From positions 124,001-188,000 of the forward strand of contig NZ_NNBJ01000001.1 of the NCBI RefSeq assembly GCF_002803085.1: 64,000 bases of DNA, given 5' to 3'. This stretch comes from Streptomyces sp. CB01201 (GTDB taxonomy: Bacteria > Actinomycetota > Actinomycetes > Streptomycetales > Streptomycetaceae). Below are positions 39,967 through 47,891 of the stretch, in pieces. The notes under the pieces are model-generated. The model was not told where the DNA came from. It worked only from the letters and a program-made list of their open reading frames with translations, and did not search any database. Both the position numbers and the translations under genes were made by a program. The first letter of the stretch is position 1, and each line of letters begins with the position of its first letter.

Positions 39967-40026
39967 TCAGACGAGCCAGCCGATGAAGTGGAGGACGCCG
40001 GCGAGCAGGTCGGTGATGAGGTTCAT
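39967..40026 (-). CDS. 19-residue hydrophobic peptide MNLITDLLAGVLHFIGWLV
   Basis: The short frame is preceded by AAGGAGAAAGCACCACC before ATG, a strong ribosome site, and followed by a hairpin suited to the minus strand. The peptide is almost entirely hydrophobic with polar residues Asn2, Thr5, Asp6, His13 and Trp17. On a helix this gives one polar stripe, reminiscent of type I toxins, phenol-soluble modulins or small membrane subunits. It lies alone in a 405-bp gap between an exporter and mltG-like gene. The coding call rests on ribosome site, length and terminator; the function is unknown. Confidence 0.55.
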   Translation of the reverse strand: MNLITDLLAGVLHFIGWLV

Positions 40027-40287
40027 GGTGGTGCTTTCTCCTTGTACAGGCGATTGCGGCGTGGGAACAACGCCGCTGTGGGACCGCGCAACCCCGGTCT
40101 GCAGCCCGTCGCTTGCGCCCTACAAGCATCCTTCGCCACCAGGGGGTTGAGCAACGAATCCCATGACGATCACGCGTACCGGCGAACACCCGATCCCCTG
40201 TTCGTGTGTTCGTCACGGGGCGGGATCGCGCGTGTCGATCCCGGTTGGATGTCTTGTTTGTCCGATCTATGGGGGTAGCGTGCCGCC

Positions 40288-41118
40288 ATGAGCGAGACCG
40301 CAGACCGTCGACGCCCCCGTGTGACCCGCCGCGGCCGGCTGCTCCTGCTGCTGTTCGCGCTGCTCCTGGTGATCGCCGTGGTGCTCGTCCTGGTGCTGCG
40401 CCCGACAGGCGCCCCGGCCCGCACCCTCCTCGTGCCCGAGGGCTGGCGGGCGAGCCAGGTGTACGCGGCCGTCGACAAGCGCCTCGAAGTGCCGCCCGGC
40501 ACCACCAAACAGGCCGTGGCGACGGCCGGCCTCAAGCTTCCGGCCGAGGCCAAGGGAAACCCCGAGGGCTATCTGTTCCCGGCGACCTACCCGGTCACGG
40601 ACGACACGACTCCGGCCGGTCTGCTCGCCTACATGGTCGAGACCGCCAACAAGCGCTTCGGGCAGGACCGCATCACTGCGGGAGCGAAGGGGAGCGCTCT
40701 GACGGTCTATCAGATCGTGACCATCGCCGGAATCGTGCAGGCCGAGGCCGACACCACGGCCGACATGGGCAAGGTCTCCCGGGTCATCCGCAACCGCCTG
40801 GCCCGCGGCATGCCGCTCCAGATGGACTCCACGCTCAACTATGCGCTCAACCGCTCGACGCTGGCCACCACCACCGGCGACACCAGGACCGACAGCCCGT
40901 ACAACACCTATGAGCACAAGGGCCTGCCGCCCACCCCCATCGCCAACCCCGGCCAGGAGGCCGTCGAAGCCGCCATCAACCCGACCCCGGGCGACTGGCT
41001 GTACTTCGTGACGGTGGCCCCCGGAGACACCCGCTTCACCGACAGCTACGCCCAACAGCGGCTCAACGTGCGGGAGTTCAACGAGAACCAGAAGAAGTCG
41101 ACAGCGGGCGCGGGCTGA
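40288..41118 (+). CDS. Short MltG/YceG-like endolytic transglycosylase
   Basis: 276 residues. Basic N-terminus, one transmembrane helix (about 18-39), then the YceG domain outside the membrane: LLVPEGWRASQVYAAVDKRL, PEGYLFPATYPV, TIAGIVQAEADTTADMGKVS, NRLARGMPLQMDSTLNYAL and SPYNTYEHKGLPPTPIANPG. The catalytic-region Glu is kept in VQAEAD, though the usual VExE reads VQxE. It is clearly shorter than the main streptomycete MltG with its long cytoplasmic extension, so it looks like a second copy. Convergent and overlapping by 41 bp with the flavin monooxygenase gene. Confidence 0.82.
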   Translation: MSETADRRRPRVTRRGRLLLLLFALLLVIAVVLVLVLRPTGAPARTLLVPEGWRASQVYAAVDKRLEVPPGTTKQAVATAGLKLPAEAKGNPEGYLFPATYPVTDDTTPAGLLAYMVETANKRFGQDRITAGAKGSALTVYQIVTIAGIVQAEADTTADMGKVSRVIRNRLARGMPLQMDSTLNYALNRSTLATTTGDTRTDSPYNTYEHKGLPPTPIANPGQEAVEAAINPTPGDWLYFVTVAPGDTRFTDSYAQQRLNVREFNENQKKSTAGAG

Positions 41119-42238
41119 CACCGGGACCGGGTGCGGGGCTCGGCTCGGGGCCGAGCCCGCGATCGAGCAGCCGCTTGATCTCCCGTACCGCCGAACGGCC
41201 GGCCCGGTTCGCGCCGATCGTGGACGCCGAGGGGCCGTAGCCGACCAGATGGACGCGCTCGTCCCTGGCCGCCCTCGTACCCTCCAGACGGATACCGCCG
41301 CCGGCCTCGCGCAGCCGCAGCGGGGCGAGATGGTCGATGACCGGGCGGAACCCGGTGGCCCACAGGATGACGTCGGCCTCGACGCTCCGTCCGTCGTTCC
41401 AGGCCACCCCGTGCTCGGTGATCCGGTCGAACATCGGCAGCCGGTCCAGGACACCCCGGGCGCGCGCCGCCCGCACCGCGTCGTTCAACGGCAGTCCCGT
41501 CACCGACACCACGCTCCGCGGCGGCAGCCCCAGCCGTACCCGCTCCTCGACCATCGCCACGGCCTCGCGCCCGGCGTCCTCGTCGAAAGGGCCCTCGCGG
41601 AAGACCGGCGGGCGCCGCGTCACCCAGGTGGTGTCCGCGGCGACCTCGGCGATCTCCATCAGATGCTGGGTGCCCGAGGCCCCGCCGCCCACCACGATCA
41701 CCCGCAGCCCGGCGAACTCCTCGGGCCCCGGATAGTTCACCGTGTGCAACTGCCGCCCCCGGAAGGTCTCTTGACCCGGATAGCGCGGCCAGAACGGCCG
41801 GTCCCAGGTCCCGGTGGCGTTGATCAGCGCGCGGGTGGCGTAGTCGCCCTCCGACGTCTCGACGAGCAGCCGGCCGCCCTCGCCCTCCCGCACGGCACGC
41901 ACATCGACGGGCCGGTGCACCCGCAGGCCGAAGGCGTCCTCGTACGCGGCGAAGTACGCGCCGATGACCTCCGCGGACGGGCGGTCGGCGTCAGCGCCCG
42001 TCAGCTCCATGCCCGGCAGGGCGTGCATCCCGTGCACCTTGCCGTAGGTGAGCGAGGGCCAGCGGAACTGCCAGGCGCCGCCCGGCCGCGGCGCGTGGTC
42101 GAGCACCACGAAGCCACGGCCGGGCTCCAGGCCCGCCCGCCGCAGATGGTAGGCGCCGGACAGGCCCGCCTGCCCGGCGCCTATGACCACCACGTCCACG
42201 TCTCGCACCCCGAAGTCGTTCACGGTTCTGCCAACCAC
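41078..42238 (-). CDS. Flavin-containing monooxygenase / NAD(P)-binding oxidoreductase
   Basis: 386 residues. Dinucleotide motif VVVIGAGQAGLSGAYHLRRAG binds FAD near the N-terminus, VIVVGGGASGTQH binds NADPH (about 188-200), and ILWATGFRP is the ATG motif. PGGAWQFRWPSL matches CzcO-type flavoproteins. It lies 30 bp after ssuD in the sulfonate operon, so it may oxidise an organosulfur intermediate or regenerate reduced flavin; this is inferred from context. Its C-terminal Pro/Ser-rich tail overlaps mltG-like in antisense. Confidence 0.83.
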   Translation of the reverse strand: MVGRTVNDFGVRDVDVVVIGAGQAGLSGAYHLRRAGLEPGRGFVVLDHAPRPGGAWQFRWPSLTYGKVHGMHALPGMELTGADADRPSAEVIGAYFAAYEDAFGLRVHRPVDVRAVREGEGGRLLVETSEGDYATRALINATGTWDRPFWPRYPGQETFRGRQLHTVNYPGPEEFAGLRVIVVGGGASGTQHLMEIAEVAADTTWVTRRPPVFREGPFDEDAGREAVAMVEERVRLGLPPRSVVSVTGLPLNDAVRAARARGVLDRLPMFDRITEHGVAWNDGRSVEADVILWATGFRPVIDHLAPLRLREAGGGIRLEGTRAARDERVHLVGYGPSASTIGANRAGRSAVREIKRLLDRGLGPEPSPAPGPGVSPRPLSTSSGSR

Positions 42239-42268
42239 GCGGGGTGCGGGGATCTTCCCGGGCTTCGC

Positions 42269-43477
42269 TCAGCGGCCGCCGCCCACCAGCAGCGGGGCGC
42301 CGCCGGGCGCGGAGGCCGGGCGTCCGTTGGCCGCGGGCACCCCGAGCAGCGGCGAGGCCGGGATGGTCGCGAGGAGCCCGCGCGCGGCCAGCTCCGGGGT
42401 CACCCCCTCGCCGAACCAGTACGCCTCCTCCAGGTGCGGATAGCCGGACAGGACGAAGTGCTCGACCCCGAGGTCGTGGTACTCCTCGATCCGGTCGGCC
42501 ACGTCCGCGTGGCTGCCGACGAGCGCCGTACCCGCCCCGCCCCGCACCAGGCCCACGCCCGCCCACAGGTTCGGCGAGATCTCCAGTCCGTCCCGCGAGC
42601 CGTTGTGCAGCGCGAGCATCCGCTGCTGGCCCACCGACTCGCTCTTGCCGAGCGCCTGCTGGGCCGCCGCGATCGTCTCCGCGTCGAGATCGCCGAGCAG
42701 CCGATCGGCCGTGGCCCACGCCTCGCGCGCGGAGTCCCGCGAGATGGTGTGCAGCCGGATGCCGAACCGCACCGTGCGCCCGCGCTCCTCCGCGAGCCCC
42801 CGGATCCAGTCGATCTTCTGCTTCACCTGGGCGGGCGGCTCGCCCCAGGTCAGATACACATCCGCGTGATCGGCGGCCACCGGCCCGGCCGCGGGCGACG
42901 AGCCCCCGAAGAAGATCTCCGGCAGCGGGTCCGGCGGCAGCGCGGTCAGACCGCCCTCCACCTGGTAGTGCTCGCCGTGGAAGTCGTACGGCAGACCGCT
43001 CCACACCCCGCGCACGACGGACAGGAACTCCGAGGTCCGCGCGTAGCGCCGGTCGTGGTCCAGATGGTCGCCGAAGCGCCGCTGCTCGGTCGAGTCGCCG
43101 CCGGTCACCACGTTGAGCAGCAGCCGGCCGCGGGTGATGCGCTGGTACGTCGCCGCCATCTGGGCCGCGAGCGTGGGGGAGATGACGCCGGGCCGGAAGG
43201 CGACCAGGAACTTCAGCCGCTCGGTGTGCTGGGCGAGCGCGACCGTCGTCAGCCAGGCGTCCTCGCACCAGGTGCCCGTCGGCGTCAGGACCGCCTCGAA
43301 CCCCAACTGCTCGGCCGCCTTGGCGATTTGGGCCAGGTACTCGATGTCGGGCGCCCGCACCCCGGTCACCGGAGTGATCCGCGAGCGCTTGATGCCGCCG
43401 TCGGTGTAGGCGTGCCGGTCGACCAGGGTCCGGCCGTCACCGCCGGTGGGCAGGAACCAGTGCAGATGGACGGTCAT
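42269..43477 (-). CDS. ssuD: FMNH2-dependent alkanesulfonate monooxygenase
   Basis: 402 residues, luciferase-like monooxygenase that cleaves alkanesulfonates to aldehyde and sulfite using reduced FMN. MTVHLHWFLPTGGDGRTLVD is the typical SsuD start. Further matches are YLAQIAKAAEQLGFEAVLTPTGTWCEDAWL (with the conserved Cys), LLLNVVTGGDSTEQRRFGDHLDHDRRYARTSEFL, and LSGYPHLEEAYWFGEGV. ATG overlaps the ssuA stop by one base (TGATG). The needed FMN reductase SsuE is not present in the window. Confidence 0.92.
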   Translation of the reverse strand: MTVHLHWFLPTGGDGRTLVDRHAYTDGGIKRSRITPVTGVRAPDIEYLAQIAKAAEQLGFEAVLTPTGTWCEDAWLTTVALAQHTERLKFLVAFRPGVISPTLAAQMAATYQRITRGRLLLNVVTGGDSTEQRRFGDHLDHDRRYARTSEFLSVVRGVWSGLPYDFHGEHYQVEGGLTALPPDPLPEIFFGGSSPAAGPVAADHADVYLTWGEPPAQVKQKIDWIRGLAEERGRTVRFGIRLHTISRDSAREAWATADRLLGDLDAETIAAAQQALGKSESVGQQRMLALHNGSRDGLEISPNLWAGVGLVRGGAGTALVGSHADVADRIEEYHDLGVEHFVLSGYPHLEEAYWFGEGVTPELAARGLLATIPASPLLGVPAANGRPASAPGGAPLLVGGGR

Positions 43478-44511
43478 CAGGAAGAGGCCTTTCCGTACGA
43501 GCGGGGAGCGGTGGTGGAGGCGGGCAGGGAGCCGTTGAAGCGGGTGTCGACGTAGTCCTTGAAGGTGAAGCGGCGCGGGATCAGCTTCAGACCGGCGAAG
43601 GTGTCGGCGATCTGCTGCTCGGAGGCGATGGCTGCGTCGTCCACGGCGACCGGGACCCGGGTGCCGTTGCTGCGCTTCACCGAGTCCAGCGCCACCGAGT
43701 AGGGCAGCCCGGTCTCCTTCGACCAGACCTTCGCCCAGGCCTCCGGGTGCTGGAACACCCAGTCCTGGGCGCGGTTGAGGCGCTGGAGGTAGTCCCCGAT
43801 CGCCTTCGCCTTGGCCGGGTCGCCCAGCGCCCCGGGCGCGGCGACCTGGAAGCTGAGGCCGTTGACCTGGCCCTCGCCGGTGGTCAGGATCCGCCCCTTC
43901 TTGGAGCCGAGGACCTGCGAGGTGTACGGGTCCCACACCGCCCAGGCGTCGACCTTGCCGCGGTTGAAGGCGGCCAGCGCGTCGGCCGGCTGAAGGTAGT
44001 TGAGCTTGACGTCACCGATGCCGAGCCCGGCGTTCTTCAGCGAGGCGAGCAGCTGGTAGTGGGCGGAGCTGCCCTGGGCCACGGCGATCGACTTGCCCCG
44101 CAGATCGGACGCCTTCTTCAGCGGCGAGCCCTCGGGAACGAGGATCGCCTCGCCCGCGGACGAACCGTGGCTTGCCGCCACCACCTTGATCTTGGAGTCG
44201 GCGCCCGCGGCGAACACCGGGGGAGTGTTGCCGACCGCGCCGATGTCGACGGCCTTGGCATTGACCGCTTCGAGCAGCGGCGGCCCGGAGGTGAAGGTGG
44301 ACCACTTGATCTTGTAGTCGAGGTGGTCGAGTTCACCGGCCGCTTTCAAGATGGCCTCCGAACCGCCTTTCTGGTCACCGACGTTGAGCGTGACCGAGCC
44401 GGAGCCCGAGCCGGATCCGGTCTTGCTGTCGGCGGCCGAGTTCCCGCCGCAGGCGGCCAGGAGCGCGGTGAGCGGCACGAGCATCAGGACGGGCAGGGTG
44501 TGGCGTCGCAT
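43477..44511 (-). CDS. ssuA: Aliphatic sulfonate ABC transporter, substrate-binding lipoprotein
   Basis: 344 residues. N-terminal lipobox LTALLAACGG, so it is anchored at Cys of the outer face of the membrane. NMT1/THI5-like periplasmic fold: NVGDQKGGSEAILKAAGELD, DIGAVGNTPPVFAAGADSKI, AVAQGSSAHYQLLASLKNAG, VDAWAVWDPYTSQVL. It delivers sulfonates to SsuBC. It has AAAGGAAAG before the ATG and a 139-bp gap from ssuB. Confidence 0.9.
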   Translation of the reverse strand: MRRHTLPVLMLVPLTALLAACGGNSAADSKTGSGSGSGSVTLNVGDQKGGSEAILKAAGELDHLDYKIKWSTFTSGPPLLEAVNAKAVDIGAVGNTPPVFAAGADSKIKVVAASHGSSAGEAILVPEGSPLKKASDLRGKSIAVAQGSSAHYQLLASLKNAGLGIGDVKLNYLQPADALAAFNRGKVDAWAVWDPYTSQVLGSKKGRILTTGEGQVNGLSFQVAAPGALGDPAKAKAIGDYLQRLNRAQDWVFQHPEAWAKVWSKETGLPYSVALDSVKRSNGTRVPVAVDDAAIASEQQIADTFAGLKLIPRRFTFKDYVDTRFNGSLPASTTAPRSYGKASS

Positions 44512-44650
44512 GGGTACGTTCTTTCCTTTGCGGTGTTCGCAGGGGTGCGGTGTTCGTGGGGGTGCCGGGTGTGCGGAGCTGGTCGGGGTTCACGGCGGAC
44601 GGGTTCCGGTGCCGCGGCCGGGGGCCGGGACGGAACCGGAGGCGGCGGCG

Positions 44651-45415
44651 CTAGGCGGCCGAGGCGGAACCGGGTGCCGTGGGCTGCTCCACGCCCAGTT
44701 CGCCCAGCAGGCGGGAGCGCAGCGCCGCGAAGCCGGGGGCGCCCACGGTGCGGGGCCGGTCCAGCGGGACGGGAGTGTCGTGCGCGATGGCGCCGTCCCG
44801 CATGACCAGGACGCGGTCGGCGAGCAGCAGGGCCTCGTCCACGTCGTGCGTGACGAGCAGCACCGCGCAGCCGCGCCGCTGCCACAGCTCGGCGACGAGC
44901 TGCTGCGCTTTGATCCGGGTCAGTGCGTCGAGCGCGCCGAACGGCTCGTCGAGCAGCAGCAGATCGGGCTCGCGCACCAGGGCCCGGGCGAGCGAGGCGC
45001 GCTGGGCCTCGCCCCCGGACAGAGTCTTGGGCCAGGCCCCGGACCGGTGGCCGAGCCCCACCTCCTCCAACGCGCTGTCCGCGACGGCCCGTTCGGGCTT
45101 GCCGGGCAGCCCGAGCAGCACATTGCGCCACACCCGCTTCCACGGCATCAGGCGGGGCGCCTGGAAGGCGACGGCCCGCCGTCTGGGCACGAGGACCGTG
45201 CCCTCGATCTCCCGGTCGAGCCCGGCGAGCACCCGGAGCAGGGTGGACTTGCCGCAGCCGCTGCGGCCGAGCAGCGCGGTGAACTCCCCGGCGCGCAGGG
45301 TGAGATCGAGCCCGTCGATGACCGGCCGCCCGTCGAAGGCGCGGGTCAGGCCCTCGACCCGGACGGCGTCGGCGGTCGCCGTGCCGGTCACTGGCCGGTG
45401 AAGGTCGGTCGCCAT
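44651..45415 (-). CDS. ssuB: Aliphatic sulfonate ABC transporter, ATP-binding protein
   Basis: 254 residues. Walker A GRSGCGKST, Q-loop region VAFQAPRLMPWKRVWRNV, signature LSGGEAQRASLARAL, Walker B LLLLDEPFGALDALT, switch His LVTHDVDEAL. The start MATDLHRPV at 45415 lies inside the 3' end of ssuC (28-bp overlap), consistent with coupled translation. Supplies energy to the SsuC permease. Confidence 0.9.
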   Translation of the reverse strand: MATDLHRPVTGTATADAVRVEGLTRAFDGRPVIDGLDLTLRAGEFTALLGRSGCGKSTLLRVLAGLDREIEGTVLVPRRRAVAFQAPRLMPWKRVWRNVLLGLPGKPERAVADSALEEVGLGHRSGAWPKTLSGGEAQRASLARALVREPDLLLLDEPFGALDALTRIKAQQLVAELWQRRGCAVLLVTHDVDEALLLADRVLVMRDGAIAHDTPVPLDRPRTVGAPGFAALRSRLLGELGVEQPTAPGSASAA

Positions 45416-46266
45416 TGCAGGAGCAGCCTTTCGAGAGTGCGGACGACGGCGTCGGCGAGCAGGCCGAGGAAGGCGTACACCACCAGGCAGACGACGATCA
45501 CATCGGTGCGGAAGAACTCGCGGGCCTGGTTCATCAGGAATCCGATGCCGGCGTCCGCGTTGATGGACTCGCCGAAGACCAGGGCCAGCCAGGCGGTGGC
45601 CAGCGAGTAGCGCAGGCCGGTCATCGCGCCGGGCAGCGCGCCCGGCAGCACGACATGGCGCACCAGACCCCAGCGACCCAGGCCCAACGCCTGCCCGGCT
45701 TCGACGAGTTGGGCGTCCACGCCCCGGATGCCGGCGTACACGTTCAAGTAGAGGTGGAAGGCCACGCCGAGCGCGATCAGGGCGACCTTCGGCGCCTCGC
45801 CGATGCCGAGCCAGATGATGAACAGGGGGATGAGCCCGACCCACGGCACGGTGCGCAGCATCTGCACGGTGGCGTCGACCAGGTCCTCGCCGAGCCGGGA
45901 GAGCCCGGACACCAGGGCGAGGGCGATCCCGGCCACGCCGCCGATGAGCAGGCCGACGGCGACCCGCTGGAGCGAGATGGCCATCGCCGAGGGGAGTGTG
46001 CCGTCCGAGACCAGATCGGCTCCGGCGCGGGCCACGGTGCCGGGCGAGGCGAGGGTGTCGGGGCTCAACACCCCGGTGGCGCTGAGGACTTGCCACAGAA
46101 CGAGCAGGGCCACCGGCCCGACCGTTCGGCGCAGCCAGCGCGGCACCGAGCGCAGCGGGCCGCGCCGGGCGGCGGCGGGAACAACCGGTTCGAGGGCGGG
46201 GCCGACGGGTGGCGTGGCCTTTTCGACGGGGGCGGATACGTCCGGCGGGGCATGGTCGACGGTCAT
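45388..46266 (-). CDS. ssuC: Aliphatic sulfonate ABC transporter, permease
   Basis: 292 residues with about six transmembrane helices. Contains the EAA loop EAGQALGLGRWGLVRHVVLPGALPGAMTGLR that contacts SsuB. The start MTVDHAPPDVSAPVEK is chosen because the upstream in-frame extension is arginine-rich non-coding sequence. It is the first structural gene after the cysteine-rich leader peptide. Confidence 0.9.
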   Translation of the reverse strand: MTVDHAPPDVSAPVEKATPPVGPALEPVVPAAARRGPLRSVPRWLRRTVGPVALLVLWQVLSATGVLSPDTLASPGTVARAGADLVSDGTLPSAMAISLQRVAVGLLIGGVAGIALALVSGLSRLGEDLVDATVQMLRTVPWVGLIPLFIIWLGIGEAPKVALIALGVAFHLYLNVYAGIRGVDAQLVEAGQALGLGRWGLVRHVVLPGALPGAMTGLRYSLATAWLALVFGESINADAGIGFLMNQAREFFRTDVIVVCLVVYAFLGLLADAVVRTLERLLLQWRPTFTGQ

Positions 46267-46518
46267 GGGGGCTCCATGGTCGTGAGTAGCGGGGACCCGG
46301 GGCCCCGGCAGCGTCGGCCGCCGCACCACGGCACGGGCCCACGCCGAAGCGGGGCCATACGGGGCGGTGGTACGGGGCGTGCCGACCGGCCGCACGCGTC
46401 AGCGGGCGGCGGCGGGGCTCAGGTGGAGAAGGAGGCGTACGAAGGTGCCGGGAAGGACGTCACAACCGCGACCGGCCGGGGAAGGGGCCGTCGGGCGCCG
46501 CAGGGGCGGAAGGGGACG

Positions 46519-46605
46519 TCAGCAGCCGCGACAACAACAAGCGGCGGACGCCACCCGCAGCAGGTCGATGTGACCGCGCGTGGTGAGCAGGGCTGTACGC
46601 GACAT
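46519..46605 (-). CDS. Cysteine-rich leader peptide of the sulfonate operon
   Basis: 28 residues starting MSRTALLTTRGHIDLLRVAS and ending AACCCRGC. The HIDLLRVAS core and Cys-rich end match the putative leader peptides found before sulfur-assimilation operons in streptomycetes. Five-codon runs of Cys near the end would stall ribosomes when cysteine is scarce, which suggests translational attenuation of ssuCBAD. The gap to ssuC (252 bp) leaves room for alternative hairpins. The regulatory role is inference from the family. Confidence 0.85.
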   Translation of the reverse strand: MSRTALLTTRGHIDLLRVASAACCCRGC

Positions 46606-46738
46606 GGCGTGAACGTAGCGACCCGTTCCGGACGCGGTCAACGGTGTCTCGCTCCTCGGACGCCCGATCTTGCCCGTTGGGCAGGCCGCCGGTGCGGCTG
46701 CCGCGTGTACCGGGTGGGTCGGCGGGAAGATGGGAGGC

Positions 46739-47161
46739 ATGTCCGACACCTTCACCACCCATGTACTGAACCTCACGACCGGCTCCCGCGAGACGGTCAC
46801 CGATCTGACCGGGGACTGCGCGGAGTTCCTGCGGCAGCGCGCCGGAGGCCGCGACGGCCTGCTCAACGTCTTCGTGCCGCACGCCACCGCCGGCATCGCC
46901 GTCCTGGAGACCGGTGCGGGCAGCGACGACGACCTGCTCGCGACCCTGCACACGCTGCTCCCGGCCGACGACCGCTGGCAGCACCGGCACGGCAGCCCCG
47001 GCCACGGCCGCGACCATGTGCTGCCCGCGCTGGTGCCACCGCATGCCACGCTGCCCGTCGTCGACGGCCGGCTCGCCCTCGGCACCTGGCAGTCGGTGTG
47101 CCTGGTGGACACGAACAAGGACAATCCGAACCGCCAGGTACGGCTGAGTTTTCTCGGCTGA
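46739..47161 (+). CDS. YjbQ/UPF0047 family protein
   Basis: 140 residues. Starts MSDTFTTHVLNLTTGSRETV. The family motif VFVPHATAGIAVLE and the conserved HGSPGHGRDH...ALVPPHATLPVVDGRLALGTWQSVCLVD are intact, with three His likely to bind metal. YjbQ proteins show weak thiamine-phosphate synthase activity in complementation tests, but their true role is unclear. GGGAGG precedes the ATG. Divergent from the leader peptide. Confidence 0.87.
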   Translation: MSDTFTTHVLNLTTGSRETVTDLTGDCAEFLRQRAGGRDGLLNVFVPHATAGIAVLETGAGSDDDLLATLHTLLPADDRWQHRHGSPGHGRDHVLPALVPPHATLPVVDGRLALGTWQSVCLVDTNKDNPNRQVRLSFLG

Positions 47162-47315
47162 GTACGGTGAAAGCCACTTCAACAGTGGGTGAGTTGAGGG
47201 TGTGGCATCATGGCCGCGTTGTCCGCCCGGGGTCGGGAGCCTGAATCCCGGGAACCAGTCGAATCGGCATTGCGACAGCCTGCTTCTCCGGCGTGGAAGG
47301 CGTGGAAGGCTAAGG

Positions 47316-47891
47316 ATGAAGGTGTCTGGCTCTGCGTTACCGTCGCCGGAGGACCGTCGGCTCAGGCGCCGTCTCAAAAAGGTTCGTCAAACCTGTGAGG
47401 CGCTGCTCGCGGACTGGGGTATGGAGCACGGCTGCGGCATTGATGAACTGCACGGCTATCTCAGCGCACAGAACCAGCGGCCGATCCATCTGATTCCGAT
47501 GCCCTTCCCGGAACGTCATCTCTTCGGTCTGTGGCTGAAACTCGACGATTTCGACATCATCGCTTACGAGAAGGCGGCCTCCGCATCACACAAAGAACAC
47601 ATCATTGCCCATGAGCTCTCCCATATCGCCTTCGCGCACCGCGGTTCCGTGGAATTCGATCACAGTGATACGAGTCAGTTGTTCACGGATGTCGAACCAG
47701 CCGTCGTGCAGAGCATGTTGATGCGTTCCCGCTACAGCGACGACGAGGAGCAGGAGGCCGAGACGATGGCGTCGCTGATCCTCGCCCGCGCCACCAAGCG
47801 CTGGCTTGAGCCGGCCTGGGGCGTGCCCGAGGAGGCCGCGGAGATCGTCGCCCGCATAGAGAACGGCGTCGGCCACGCGGACCCGTCATGA
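47316..47891 (+). CDS. ImmA/IrrE-type metallopeptidase with a TTA codon
   Basis: 191 residues. The zinc site HIIAHELSHIAFAH (HExxH, about residues 92-105) and a downstream acidic helix YSDDEEQEAETMASLILAR match the ImmA/IrrE family, which cleaves repressors or anti-sigma-type proteins. Codon 8 is TTA (47337-47339), so expression should depend on the bldA tRNA. GGAAGG lies 6 bp before the ATG. Its stop overlaps the ATG of the membrane protein gene (ATGA). No XRE partner is fused or adjacent, as often happens with ImmA-type proteins. Confidence 0.87.
   Translation: MKVSGSALPSPEDRRLRRRLKKVRQTCEALLADWGMEHGCGIDELHGYLSAQNQRPIHLIPMPFPERHLFGLWLKLDDFDIIAYEKAASASHKEHIIAHELSHIAFAHRGSVEFDHSDTSQLFTDVEPAVVQSMLMRSRYSDDEEQEAETMASLILARATKRWLEPAWGVPEEAAEIVARIENGVGHADPS

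Noticed and set aside
40163..40291. 42-codon frame ending on the mltG-like start codon (ATGA overlap)
   Set aside because: Weak ribosome site, low-complexity composition with scattered Cys, and it covers the mltG-like promoter region. Probably chance.
42269..43936. Longer start for ssuD adding about 150 residues
   Set aside because: The extension is arginine/glycine-rich shadow over ssuA; MTVHLHWFLPT is the conserved start and overlaps the ssuA stop as TGATG.
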